A DNA stretch of 64,000 nucleotides from Mesostigma viride (Eukaryota > Streptophyta > Mesostigmatophyceae > Mesostigmatales > Mesostigmataceae), in contig RPFO01000891.1 in the NCBI GenBank assembly GCA_009746045.1, forward strand, positions 1,080,904-1,144,903. The letters are read 5' to 3'. The position numbers and the translations under genes were made by a program. Positions 54,628-64,000 of this stretch are shown piece after piece. The notes below the pieces were generated by a model. The model ran no database searches. It was not told the DNA's origin and saw nothing but the letters and a program-made list of their open reading frames with translations. Each line of letters opens with the position of its first letter. Position 1 is the stretch's first letter.

Positions 54628-57600
54628 ATGGATGAAGAATGGGATGTGCCAGACCTGGTGGATTCGGATGCGAGTTCTGAAGCTAGTTGGGGCGGGGATT
54701 CTGACGGCTCTGACGACGACCTGCTTCACACGGAAATGGGGCCCGGCACGTCTTCCTCTCGAGCGAACCGCAGTGGGAAGAAAGATGGCGCCCGGCTTCT
54801 CGCCTCCAAATTGAAGTCCGTTGACAAGGACATCGCCAAGGCCAGGAAGTGCGGTCCGACTTGTGGGGAGCATTGCCTCGAGAAGGTGGGCACCTTACTT
54901 ACCGATACCAGGTCGTGGACTGCCTTTCGAGAGTACCTGTACAACCAAACGGACCAGCAGCGCATGGCCTCCCTTTGCGACGTGATCCGGTCGGCCGGCG
55001 TGGGCAACATCGAGGTAGAATCCCCTGCCGACGGTGGCCGTTACAAGAAGTACATCATTACCGGCCCTTTACACGTGGACGTGGTGATTGCGGGGTGCAT
55101 GTACACCGTCACCGGTTGTGCATCTGCCATCCGGAAGATGGCCGGCGTTACCCGGGCGACTTGGAACAATCTGGTGGCGTCGGTCGTGTCGGCGAAAGAG
55201 TATTTCCTGACTGTGCATCCCAACGACCTAGCGACTTTCGGTGTTGGTCTGGAGCACGCACCACCTGAGCGTGATGCTCGGGGGCGTTCGGAGGTTGGCG
55301 AACACGCAGCAATGTGGATGCACGAGTTGGTGCAGCAGATCGCAGACCATGACCCGACTCATGCTGGCGTTGTCTTCATGGACGTCATGTCCATCAAGGA
55401 GATGCACGCCATGTACGTTGAAGACGTGGTGGCAGAAGCGGGGGAAGGGGCCAAGGTGCTAGGCTACAACGCATTCTACCGCATCTGGCGCACCTACTGC
55501 AAAGGCGACTACTTCCCAGGGCAGAGGAGCCCGAAGGTGGTGGTATGCCCGCACAACAAGAGCACCGGTCACTGCGCGGACTGCGTGGAACTGCGCATGC
55601 GGCGCCGCGGTGCTTCAACTGAGGCACAACGGCAGTACGTCGACAACCAAATCAAGCAACATGTCGCTCTGGCCTGGTTTACCCGCCAGAACTATTGGTT
55701 GAGGCGCGAGCTTGCCTGCGCGATGGTGGCCGCTATGTTGACGGCCATTTTGTCGATCAACCTCGACAAGCTGGATCACGCCAAGACATACTGGCCGAAG
55801 CTGGTGGGGGGGCCCGACTCATGGGGCAGCTATGCAGGTGGCATGATGCCGTTCTCGCTCTTCTGTGCGGCCGTCCATGGGTACAAGGCGATGTGGTTCA
55901 TCGTTCTCGCATGGGTCCTCATGACCGACAACCTCTCCGGCAGTGTCACCGTCACGATGCTGATGCACATCCTGGCGCAGTTGATGAGGGACCAGCCATG
56001 GAGGAGGGCGGGGCTGCCGCACATGCCCAGGTGTTTGTGCCTGCAACTGGACGGTGGGAGTGAAAACCGGAATCACACCGTCTTACTGTTTGCATGGTGG
56101 CTCGTACACGTTGGCTTCTTCGACGTCGTCGAAATGCACCGCATGCTCGTGGGCCACACGCACGCCGACCCAGATCAGAAATTCGGCGTGCTTGTGGCCT
56201 ACATGAGACACGCTGTGGCGGGGGGGCCTAGCTTCGTGCACAAGTACCCAACTTTGGAGAGCTGGGTGGCGGCCATAGAAGAGGCATTCAGTCAGCCTAG
56301 TGGTGCAGCTGCGAACTGCAACTCGACCGTCCCCGCTGGCACGGAGGTCAAGGTATTGGGGTGCGCTTACGATGTCAGGAACTTTCTCACTCCGTTGCAG
56401 CGCGAGTCGTTTGCCGGTTGGTGCAGCACGGTAGATTGGATGACCGGTAGGGAGGATCAGGTTATCAAGGTCACCAGGGTGCGTGGTGATGTCGTGCAGC
56501 CTGCGTGCAGCGAGGCGCAGCCGGCGCACGGAGGGGCGGCGCCATCGGTGCGCGGCGGGGCGGCAGCGGCGGCGCAGCCGGCACGCGGCGGGGCGGGGCA
56601 GTCAGCGGGCAGCGGGGCGGCGCTGCCGGTGCGCGGCGGGGCGGGGCAGTCGACGGGCGGCGGGGCAGGGCCGTCGACGGGCGGCGGGCCAGCGGTGCTG
56701 CCGGCGCGCGCGGGCGGCGGGGCGGGGCTGTCGACGGGCGGCGGGGCGGGGCAGTCGACGGGCGGCGGGGCAGGGCCGTCGGCGTGCGGGGGGCCAGCGG
56801 TGCTGCCGGCGCGCGTGGGCGGCGGGGCGGGGCAGTCGACGGGCGGCGGGGCGGGGCAGTCGGCGCGCGGGGGGCCAGCGGCGCTGCCGGCGCGCGCGGG
56901 CGGCGGGGCGGGGCTGTCGACGGGCGGCGGGGCGGGGCAGTCGGCGCGCGGGGGGCCAGCGGCGCTGCCGGCGCGCGCGGGCGGCGGGGCGGGGCTGTCG
57001 ACGGGCGGCGGGGCGGGGCAGTCAGCGGGCAGCGGGGCGGCGCTGCCGGTGCGCGGCGGGGCGGGGCAGTCGACGGGCGGCGGGGCAGGGCCGTCGACGG
57101 GCGGCGGGCCAGCGGTGCTGCCGGCGCGCGCGGGCGGCGGGGCGGGGCTGTCGACGGGCGGCGGGGCGGGGCAGTCGACGGGCGGCGGGACAGGGCCGTC
57201 GGCGTGCGGGGGGCCAGCGGTGCTGCCGGCGCGCGTGGGCGGCGGGGCGGGGCAGTCGACGGGCGGCGGGGCGGGGCAGTCGGCGCGCGGGGGCCAGCGG
57301 CGCTGCCGGTGCGCGCGGGCGGCGGGGCGGGGCTGTCGACGGGCGGCGGGGCGGGGCAGCCGGCGCGCGGGGGGCCAGCGGCGCTGCCGGCGCGCGCGGG
57401 CGGCGGGGCGGGGCTGTCGACGGGCGGCGGGGCGGGGCAGTCGACGGGCGGCGGGGCAGGGCGGTCGGCGTGCGGGGGGCCAGCGGCGCTGCCGGCGCGC
57501 GTGGGCGGCGTGGCGGGGCTGTCGACGGGCGGCGGGGCGGGGCAGTCGGCGCGCGGGGGGCCAGCGGCGCTGCCGGCGCGCGTGGGCGGCGGGGCGGGGC

Positions 57601-59621
57601 AGTCGACGGGCGGCGGGGCGGGGCTGTCGACGGGCGGCGGGGCGGGGCAGTCGACGGGCGGCGGGGCAGGGCCGTCGGCGTGCGGGGGGCCAGCGGCGCT
57701 GCCGGCGCGCGTGGGCGGCGGGCCGGCGCAGCTGGCATGCGGCGGGGCGGGGCTGTCGACGGGCGGCGGGGCGGGGCAGTCGACGGGCGGCGGGGCAGGG
57801 CGGTCGGCGTGCGGGGGGCCAGCGGCGCTGCCGGCGCGCGTGGGCGGCGGGCCGGCGCAGCTGGCATGCGGCGGGGCGGGGCTGTCGACGGGCGGCGGGG
57901 CGGGGCAGTCGACGGGCGGCGGGGCAGGGCGGTCGGCGTGCGGGGGGCCAGCGGCGCTGCCGGCGCGCGTGGGCGGCGGGGCGGGGCTGTCGACGGGCGG
58001 CGGGGCGGGGCAGCCGGCGCGCGGCGGGCCGGCGGCGCAGCCGGCGGGCGGCGGAGCGGCACAGCCGGTGCCTGAAAAACGCGGTCGCTCAATGAAGGTG
58101 CACCACGCGGTCTTCTTCCAGGTACAGGGCAACGCAGAGACCTGGTTGTCCTACCGGACCACGGAGTCCCAAAAGACGCCGTGGCAGCCCGCGGGGACTC
58201 GACAGGAAGGCGCGCCACGGTGCGGGAAGGCGATGACACAGCCTTACAAGTTTGATGCGGAGGGGCGGCCGCTGTTTGGCGTCCGACTTGTGGATCCAGA
58301 CCGCATTCCGATGTTGCAGGACACCCCAGCCTTCGCACCATTGAACATGGAGTTTCTGGGGAAGGAGCTGGAGTCGATCAAAACAAGGGTCCAGAAGTTG
58401 CCCCATGGCATCTGGCAGTGGTACTTTCCGCCCGACACCATCAAGCCAAACGAGGCCTTTTTCGCAAAAGTCCCACATGCCCCTGAGGAGGTGCCTGAGG
58501 AGTGGCGCCCTTTGCCGTGGCCATCTCGCGCGGACATCTCCGCCCTGCGTGAGCACGATGCAGCGCCTGAACCACCACCGACGCAAGAAGAGCACTTCAT
58601 GGCGTTGGTCGACGCAGAGGCGGTGCGCGTCACCCCGCTGGTAGACCGAGTTCTTCATGATGGCCACACACAGCAGGAATGGGCGGCAGAAGACAGGGCC
58701 ATGACAGCCAAGGTCGCTTACTTGAAGCGCATGCAAGGCGTTGAGAAAGGCTCCGCTGTTCTATACTGGCACCCTTCAGCTGGTATTCTCTGCAACTCGA
58801 AGCTCACGTGGACTCCAGTCCTCTTTGGCATCATCAAGGAGGTGGTTGCGAAGGAGGATGGCGGCCAACCTTCTATTGAGCTCTTTGTATACCGCGCTAA
58901 GCATTTGCGTGACACGTGGCACCCGTGGAACCCAGACATTGCGCAATGGCCCCATCCGCCAACCACTGCGGCGCACACGGTGATCATCACCGCGTCAGAC
59001 CTCGTCTTGACACAAGTGGTGGGCAAGCGAGGTCAGCCGCCCCATGCAGTCTCCTTGGGTGCGAACAAAAAGCTCACCAAGGAGTGCCTAAAGGCGCTGA
59101 AGGAGGTGCCCTGTGACGCGGAACACCCGGTCGTGAAGTGGCAAGATGCTGAATGCTCGAAGGGCATCGTCGGCATGGCGAAGGCATGCTGGGAAGGCAT
59201 AACGCTGCAGGTCAAGAGTGGCAGCCGCAACCTCGTAGGGCAAGTCGTGTGTCATTGGGCGTCGGAGCGTGTGACATCCGCGGACGGTCGCACCGAAAGC
59301 CGGGACGGCAGGTACCATGGTCGTGTCGCTGTTGTCGACACGCAAAACGACATGGTAGCCATGTACTGGGGTGCCCGTTGGGAGGAGGACGCGGTTTCTT
59401 GCGTGCCTCTCCACGAGCTGGAGGCACAGATCTGCGGGTGCCCCGGTGTGGTCGTCCCTGCGTTGCAAGCGCCGGATATCACCCTGGCCGAGGCTCGATT
59501 GCGCGAGATGGTTCCACCCAGCGACGATGTGGCGGAGAACAACAACGCAGGCGCCTCCCGGCGTCGGAAGCGAGCGCTCATCCTTGCCGATGACGATGAC
59601 GACGACGACGACGACTGCTGA
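54628..59621 (+). CDS. Large DDE-type transposase with Gly/Ala-rich spacer
   Basis: One frame of about 1,664 residues if a single lost G at about 57286 (five instead of six G in a repeat) is allowed for; as given, the first frame stops at 58095. Acidic N-terminus; putative first catalytic Asp D252 (VVFMDVMSIKEMH); a Cys/His cluster C307, H309, C316, C319; second block LQLDGGSENRNH (D475, E479); third block VGHTHADPDQKFG (H510, H512, D514, D516). The D-x-x-S/x-EN-N ... VGHTH-x-D-x-D pattern is that of a broad eukaryotic transposase-like family (DUF7869-like, from memory). Residues about 625-1150 are repeats of GGGAGQST/GGPAALPAR. The C-terminal 500 residues are unique, with two Tudor/SH3-like stretches (GSAVLYWHPS, GRYHGRVAVVDTQND) and an Asp-rich end. 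Confidence 0.75.
56500..58075 (+). repeat. GC-rich coding minisatellite within the transposase
   Basis: About 1.6 kb of shuffled 18- to 45-bp units (GCGGGGCAGTCGACGGGCGG, CGGGGGGCCAGCGGCGCTGC and relatives). Larger blocks repeat, for example about 56600-56870 and 57020-57290. All six frames stay open because of composition; only the plus frame continuous with both flanking domains is taken as coding. Confidence 0.9.
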
Positions 59622-60769
59622 AGCGCGAGCAGCGGTTGTTGTCATTGAGCTGCTCATGTGCTGCTGCTGCTGCTGTGCTGCCATGCTACTGTTGCTGCAT
59701 TGCTGCCGTGCTGCTGTTGTGCTGTTGTGCTGATGTGTTGCTGCATTGCTGCCGTGCCGCTGATGTATTGCTGTCGTGCTGCTGTGTTGATGCACTGCTG
59801 CATTGCGGCCGTGCTGCTGAGCTACAGTTGTGCTGCTGCTGTGCTACGGTCATGCTGCTGCTGTGTTGCTGGGCTGATGTGTTGTTGCATTGATGTAGTG
59901 GCTATTGTTCCGCTACTACAATTTGCTACTGATGCCGCTGCTGGTGCTTTTTTGCATGGCAGTGCCCGCTATGTTCACACCACTGTTGCCGCGGTTGGTG
60001 TCGCGTGATTTCCACCGGTTGTGCGTTGACATGTGTTACTCATGCATTTCCCGCTATATTTGGTAGCACGCGGTTTCACGTTAGTTAGGTGCAGACAGCT
60101 GCATGTAGACAAACATCTTGTTTAAGTCGGTCAATTGACGGTTCTTGACGCATCATGGTCCAAGTCGACCGACCTGTAGGGACCAGTAGAGCAATTGTCT
60201 AGGAGAAAGAGCGTGATCGCTGCAGAAGCCGCGTGGCAGCCGTGGCTGTACCTGTAGTACGACCTGCATATATATGGATACTGTATTTGGATACTGGGTT
60301 GTTTATCAATTCTGGTTTTAATTTATTTAGTGTACCTGGTGTTGGCATGCCAACTCAGTGCTAAACTACTTTATGCACAATGATGCAACTTGATGCTATA
60401 GTGACGTGCCACGATGTAACTTTATTAACTTCACCATTAGTCATGGGGTCAATAGGATTGCTCATTATGCCATGTTAACATGAACCATGGGTTACGTAAT
60501 AGTGAAAACAGTAATCATGATGCTCCACTTGAAGTCTCCAACATGGTCATGTTTGGAATTTTATTGATCATATTTACAATATATGAAAAGAGACAACAAA
60601 CGTGGAAGCATGGCACGCCGAGGCCGATAATATATGTGTGAAATATGAAAAGAGACAACATCTTTGGCAAGCATGATCATATCATGCTTGCCAAACATAT
60701 GAATGATATCGACCATGTCCAGAAACCATGTTTGCCAATGGTGCATTTAGGATACATTTGAAGCCGTGC
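59622..60769. other. 3' flank of transposase: CTG-rich tract, then AT-rich subterminal DNA
   Basis: 59640-59950 is built from GCTGCTG/GTGCTG words, possibly transcript 3' UTR. From 60050 the DNA is AT-richer, with TGAAAAGAGACAACA repeated at 60583-60597 and 60646-60661 and CATGATCATATCATG near 60673. No gene is seen. Confidence 0.5.
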
Positions 60770-60798
60770 AAATGTATCCTAATCCGGTAAAACCACCC
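60770..60798 (-). repeat. Right terminal inverted repeat
   Basis: Exact reverse complement of 49766-49794. It is preceded at 60748-60760 by TTAGGATACATTT, which with the terminus forms a hairpin around GAAGCCGTGC. Confidence 0.9.
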
Positions 60799-62464
60799 GT
60801 TGCGGGGGCGGTCCCGAGGACCGGAGGAGTCGGGTCGGCTGCCGAAGGCCGGGCCGGAGAAACGAACACTGGGTGTCCCTTCTCCTGTCCCACGACTGGC
60901 GTTCTTGCCCCGGAGCTTGGGGCAGTCGCGCTTGAGGTGCCCCACCTCGCTGCACATGAAGCAGCGCGCCTTGCTAGCGTCGATCGCGTTGACACCATGT
61001 TCAGTGTAGCTCTCGTCAGGGTCGTCGAGGTACTCGTCCTCCTCCTCGCCGGTGAACTCAGTGGAGTACATCTGATTCACCCGTCGCGGGGGAGCAGGTC
61101 TGAAGAAACGGCGCACTGAGGGTGCACGCCCGCGAGCCACTACGTCGGCCACCTGTAGGAGATACCTCTGGATATTCAAGATGTCCCACTCTTCCCAAGG
61201 GATATCAGCATAGTGCTTGAATACCTCGTCCTGCAGCTCAGGGCAGAGTGCCTCGATGAACCTGCTCTTGTACTCGTACCAGGTCATGTCAGCCAGGTAG
61301 GCGGCGCTGGACTCGAACTTAGACAGAAACTCGCGATATGGGGTGGTCCCCTGGCGCAGCTTGCTGAAGGCCATCCGCTCGTGGAGTGTAGCATCTGGGG
61401 GCACCAGCTTGCGACGCACTCGGTCCATCAGTTCCGCCACGGTTTGCGGGTATGACTGGGACGCGATGCTCTCACAGTTCAAGATGCTTATCACCGAGGG
61501 GTCCATACAGGTGTTAATCACCAGATCAATCAGATCGCTGGTGGCCAGCTGCCAGTTGTGATGGTTGCGCCAGATGGTATACTGCCGTCGCCACATGCGT
61601 CCCCATTCCTCTACCTCGCGCGGTTTCATGTCCGCGTGCAGCTTGGGTACATTCTTGAAATTGGGCATCGGCGGGGCCTTTACCGCGGCGGTGATGGGCC
61701 CACCGACGTCTACGTGGGGAAACTCGCCGAAGTCGGGGGGCTGCGGTCGGGGGAGAGAGCTGGATCTGGGCGGCGTACCATGAGTCCGCCGCACCTGGAC
61801 GGAAGAGGGGTGTTCGTACCCCGGGTCATCCAAGGCCACCCTGCTGAAGCTGAAGTTGCCAGCAGGCGCAGGCGAGTGGACCGCGCTGTGGTCAAGCACC
61901 CGTGGGCGCTGCGGTTGATGCGCCGGGCGCTGAACTGGCGTGTGAGTCTCCTCGTCCCTGGAAGTGACACTGCTCCTGGTCTCCCCTGGGCTTGTCCGTG
62001 GTCTATGAGTACCAACGGGCGGGCCCTGCGTGGCTGTTCCCTCGTCCGCCTCGTTAGTCCCTTCCAGATCATCGAACTCGCCATCTGCCCCTGGGACCTC
62101 CCCTTCCTCGTCCGAATACCATAGCGCAGTGGGTAACAGGGACGTGCTGCCGAAGGACACTCTGCGTCTGCCCCGGTGTGGGGGGCCCGGTGGAGGTCCC
62201 TGGGGCCGCCCCCGACCTGCCCAAGGATGCGTTGGCCGCCCGGTGACTGGCTGCTGATGGCGGTAGTGCAGGGTATCTTCATTCTCGTCTCTCTGCTGCT
62301 CTGGATCAGGTGGTAGCCATTGTGGTCTCGTCTGGGGTTGTTGCTGCTGCATCCGGGGTTGCTGCTGTTGCCATTGCTGCTGCGTTGACCGTTGCTGCTG
62401 CTGATGCTGCTGCTGCTGTTGCTGCTGCTGCGGTTGTTGTTGCTGCTGCTGCTGCTGCTGCTGT

Positions 62465-62499
<35 letters not shown>

Positions 62500-62849
62500 C
62501 TGTCATGCTGCTGCTGTGGTTGCTGCTGTTGCTGCTGTTGCTGCTGCTGCGAGTAGTCTTGGAGCCTCTCTCGGTCGTTCCTGTCATCTCCCTGCCTTGT
62601 TAAGGCGTCTAGATTGTCCCCATCCGCTGGGAACCTAGGGTTCTGATCTCTGGATCGTGAAGAGCCTTCCGCAGGTCTCTCCATGACCTCACCTGTATCT
62701 GTCCCTGCTTGGACGTGCAGTGGTACCTCTATCCCCTCTGTACCGTGCTCGTGGTTGTCTACCGGTTCTACCTCTGTATTCTCTAGATCTCGTTCTCTAG
62801 TCTCTTCCTCTGTATCTCTGGCGTTCCTTGTTTGGGACCGTGTGGGCAT
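60799..62849 (-). pseudogene. gag: Chromovirus gag with CCHC zinc knuckle
   Basis: The start at 62849 (MPTRSQTRNARDTEEETRE) begins an acidic, then Gln-rich N-terminus; CAG/CTG repeats at 62340-62560 pass through three frames before the main frame (62352 onward). Then a Pro/Arg linker, a capsid-like retrotransposon gag domain (PKLHADMKPREVEEWGRMWR, ATLHERMAFSKLRQGTTPYR, ADMTWYEYKSRFIEALCPEL), an acidic spacer, and a C-x2-C-x4-H-x4-C knuckle (CFMCSEVGHLKRDC) for RNA binding. Gag would continue in frame into pol but is cut by the 11-kb transposon at 60798. Gag packages element RNA into cytoplasmic particles. Confidence 0.85.
62340..62565. repeat. CAG/CTG microsatellite in gag
   Basis: Mixed CTG/TTG triplets, encoding polyQ in the gag frame and Ser/Asn or Ala in the other frames. 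Frame slips within it break gag. Confidence 0.9.
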
Positions 62850-62990
62850 GGTGCTCGTACCGGTACCTTACACTGCAGGCAACACCTCCCCAGGAAGGAA
62901 GAGAGAGAAAGGGAGAGAGAGCAACCACGTGCTATTGAGCTATGACTATAGAACCTAATACTACTCCCTAGTAATGGTCTCCTCTACTGT

Positions 62991-63329
62991 TTAATTGCTG
63001 GGGCCAATGGTCAACTGAGAGAAGGTCACTGTAACTGCTGTCCCCTCCCCCTGACTGCTGAGCGTGGGTGGTTTAGAGCATTCACGTGTGGTGTGCATCC
63101 CCTCAGGCAATGGCATATGTTCCCTAACAAACCTATCTGCGTCCATGATGTTATCAAATCCCTTCCACTTGGCACTAGAGTCTTTAGACACTATCTTGTC
63201 CTTGATGTGTTCTTCACATGCCTTCCAACTGTAAAATATGGCTGGTCTACCCTCGCCCCCATCATGGGCCACGGCGTAGTAAGGAAATCCAGATTGGCCA
63301 CCCTTATTTATTCTGTTGCGCCTGGGCAT
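62991..63329 (-). CDS. Small ORF upstream of gag, RNase H1 N-terminal (Cauli_VI-like) domain
   Basis: 112 residues, open and unbroken. The segment FPYYAVAHDGGEGRPAIFYS, followed by WKACEEHI...KDSSAKWKGFDNIMDADRFV, fits the hybrid-binding domain found at the N-terminus of eukaryotic RNase H1 and in the caulimovirus VI family: (Y/F)YAVA-x-G ... I(Y/F)xxWxxCxxxV ... A-x-(Y/W)K-x-F ... A-x-x-F(V/I). That domain binds RNA/DNA hybrids or dsRNA. The catalytic RNase H is absent. It ends 141 bp before the gag start on the same strand, so it is probably an accessory first ORF of the chromovirus, although a captured host fragment is possible. Confidence 0.65.
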   Translation of the reverse strand: MPRRNRINKGGQSGFPYYAVAHDGGEGRPAIFYSWKACEEHIKDKIVSKDSSAKWKGFDNIMDADRFVREHMPLPEGMHTTRECSKPPTLSSQGEGTAVTVTFSQLTIGPSN

Positions 63330-64000
63330 GTTACATCATAGACTGGCAGAGGCTTGCAAGCAGGAGAGAAAGAGAGGATCCCAGGCTACCTCTAGGTGCA
63401 GTGACCTTTACCAGCACAAACGAGGGAGAAGCACAGAGTCTAACACAGCACACGCCCGAGCCTTCCGCAGGAACGGGCTATACGCACACACGGAGGTAAA
63501 CACCGTCCACACAGTCGGCAACAGCCAGACGGTATCCACCCCCACGACCCCTTGCGGGTCAAACAACGAATGGCCGTCTCCGCGACGTCCATGGGCACCA
63601 ACAACATTTACAACCTATAGAGGGTACAACATATAACATAAACCCCCTACGCGCGCGGACCCGGATAGAAAGCGAGCTCGCCAGCTAGCCTTCAGCAGGC
63701 ATAGCTTGTAAAGAAAGACTTCTAACTAGGGGACGTACCATCTTCGATGACGTTAATCCCTCCTGAGCTGGCCGCCACCCGGTGTCGTTGAAGGCAAGCC
63801 CTGGCCGCCACTAGGTGTCGTTGAAAACAGGAGAGCTGAACGCTATCGTTGACAGCACCTCACCACAGGACTATTGCTAGCCCCGCCGAGTATCCCAGAC
63901 TGGCCGCTTGCTGCCTAGGTCGTCGTTGAATCCCTTAACGGGCTGGCCGCCGGCCTGACAGCAATCGTTGAATTCCGGAACCTCTACCTACGCCAAGCTT
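63330..64000 (-). other. Probable 5' leader of the chromovirus
   Basis: No ORF is convincing. GGTGTCGTTGAA and CGTTGAA-type motifs recur at 63782-63960 with GGCCGCC before them (four or five degenerate units of about 45-50 bp). The LTR end TGTTACGTCCC is not in the window, so primer-binding site and 5' LTR should lie beyond 64000. Confidence 0.4.

Larger units (their letters stand above)
49766..60798. mobile_element. 11-kb two-gene DNA transposon with 29-bp TIRs
   Basis: Perfect 29-bp inverted termini (49766-49794 and 60770-60798), each starting GGGTGGTTTTACCGGATTAG and ending GATACATTT. A 3-bp duplication GTT is at 49763-49765 and 60799-60801. Joining the flanks with one GTT gives a continuous gag-pol frame (DRPRN then AGERAARL), which proves the ends. 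A second TTAGGATACATTT copy lies just inside each end, direct on the left, inverted on the right. The cargo is two divergent genes, 50566-52935 (minus) and 54628-59621 (plus), with satellites between. It is not CACTA (termini differ). TSD length would suit PIF/Harbinger, but the transposase does not look like it. Confidence 0.85.
40251..64000 (-). mobile_element. Ty3/gypsy chromovirus, nested host of other elements
   Basis: Minus-strand order: a 5' leader with a small ORF (62991-63329), gag (62849 to 60799), continuing after the 11-kb transposon into protease-RT-RNase H-integrase-chromodomain (49765 to 45365), ORF3 (45276 to 42781), a polypurine tract (42561-42573) and the 3' LTR (42560 to 40251). 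The 5' LTR must lie beyond the window. Inserted into the 3' UTR of LINE-2. The element itself holds two insertions: a piggyBac-like unit in the LTR and the two-gene transposon in gag-pol. Confidence 0.85.

Noticed and set aside
54628-58095. Assignment of the transposase to the KDZ (Kyakuja-Dileera-Zisupton), CACTA or PIF/Harbinger superfamily
   Set aside because: Motifs and termini do not fit CACTA; the 3-bp duplication alone is not enough for Harbinger; KDZ hallmarks were not recognised.
56471-58341. Long minus-strand frames rich in Pro/Ala/Arg opposite the transposase spacer
   Set aside because: Stop-free because of GC-rich repeats; no link to any domain, whereas the plus frame connects conserved domains.

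Overview
This is nuclear DNA from a eukaryote. GT-AG introns are visible, and genes are sparse among nested LTR, non-LTR and DNA transposons and long satellites. High GC, CAG/CTG-rich coding repeats, large (CCCA)n arrays and chromodomain and PHD-bearing elements would suit a chlorophyte-type alga; that placement is inference. No organellar or bacterial genes are seen. Many elements that are otherwise intact change frame every few hundred bases, often at G/C homopolymers, so some breaks may be assembly indels rather than decay.

Layout. 1-1600: tetranucleotide satellite. 1.9-3.9 kb: two-exon host gene. 4.8-12.0 kb: an ORF1-only LINE (LINE-1), apparently interrupted by a Ty3-type pol remnant whose integrase ends in a PHD finger, then by a short SINE-like insertion and a TTAA-flanked piggyBac-like element. 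12.0-12.8 kb: LINE reverse-transcriptase fragment. 13.57-15.29 kb: second piggyBac-like element. 15.88-20.51 kb (minus): RT-bearing LINE-B with 12-bp target duplications, carrying a nested ORF1-only LINE-3 with its own 12-bp duplications. 20.5-21.8 kb: degenerate TTCGAATA-type repeats with small insertions. 21.8-23.1 kb: secreted Gly/His/Asp-repeat protein. 23.3-26.4 kb: two tandem arrays (43 bp and 97 bp units). 26.8-27.5 kb: predicted secreted protein. 30.1-30.4 kb: last exon of a D-aminoacyl-tRNA deacylase of the ATD/DTD2 type. 31.3-36.9 kb: broken copy of a two-gene DNA transposon. 37.6-40.25 kb: third ORF1-only LINE (LINE-2). 40.25 kb to the window end (minus): a large Ty3/gypsy chromovirus with 3' LTR, an extra ORF3, pol with chromodomain, gag with zinc knuckle, and a small 5' ORF resembling the RNase H1 N-terminal domain.

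The most striking object lies inside that chromovirus. An 11-kb DNA transposon (49766-60798) has perfect 29-bp terminal inverted repeats and a 3-bp GTT duplication. Removing it restores a continuous gag-pol reading frame. It carries two divergent genes: a transposase of about 1,660 residues with an LQLDGGSEN ... VGHTHADPDQKFG core, a Zn cluster and a long Gly/Ala/Ser/Pro spacer, and a PHD-like zinc-finger protein with a huge glutamine tail. Between them is a satellite of alternating 141/149-bp units. The 31-37 kb locus is a divergent relative with the same two genes, the same head-to-head layout and a different satellite in the same place, so the architecture is a family trait.

The non-LTR elements share a 3' hairpin and (TAAT)n-like tail between RT-bearing and ORF1-only copies, which suggests ORF1-only copies are moved in trans. 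Three piggyBac-like elements of nearly equal size (1.70-1.72 kb) form another family. Few host genes are present: about four.
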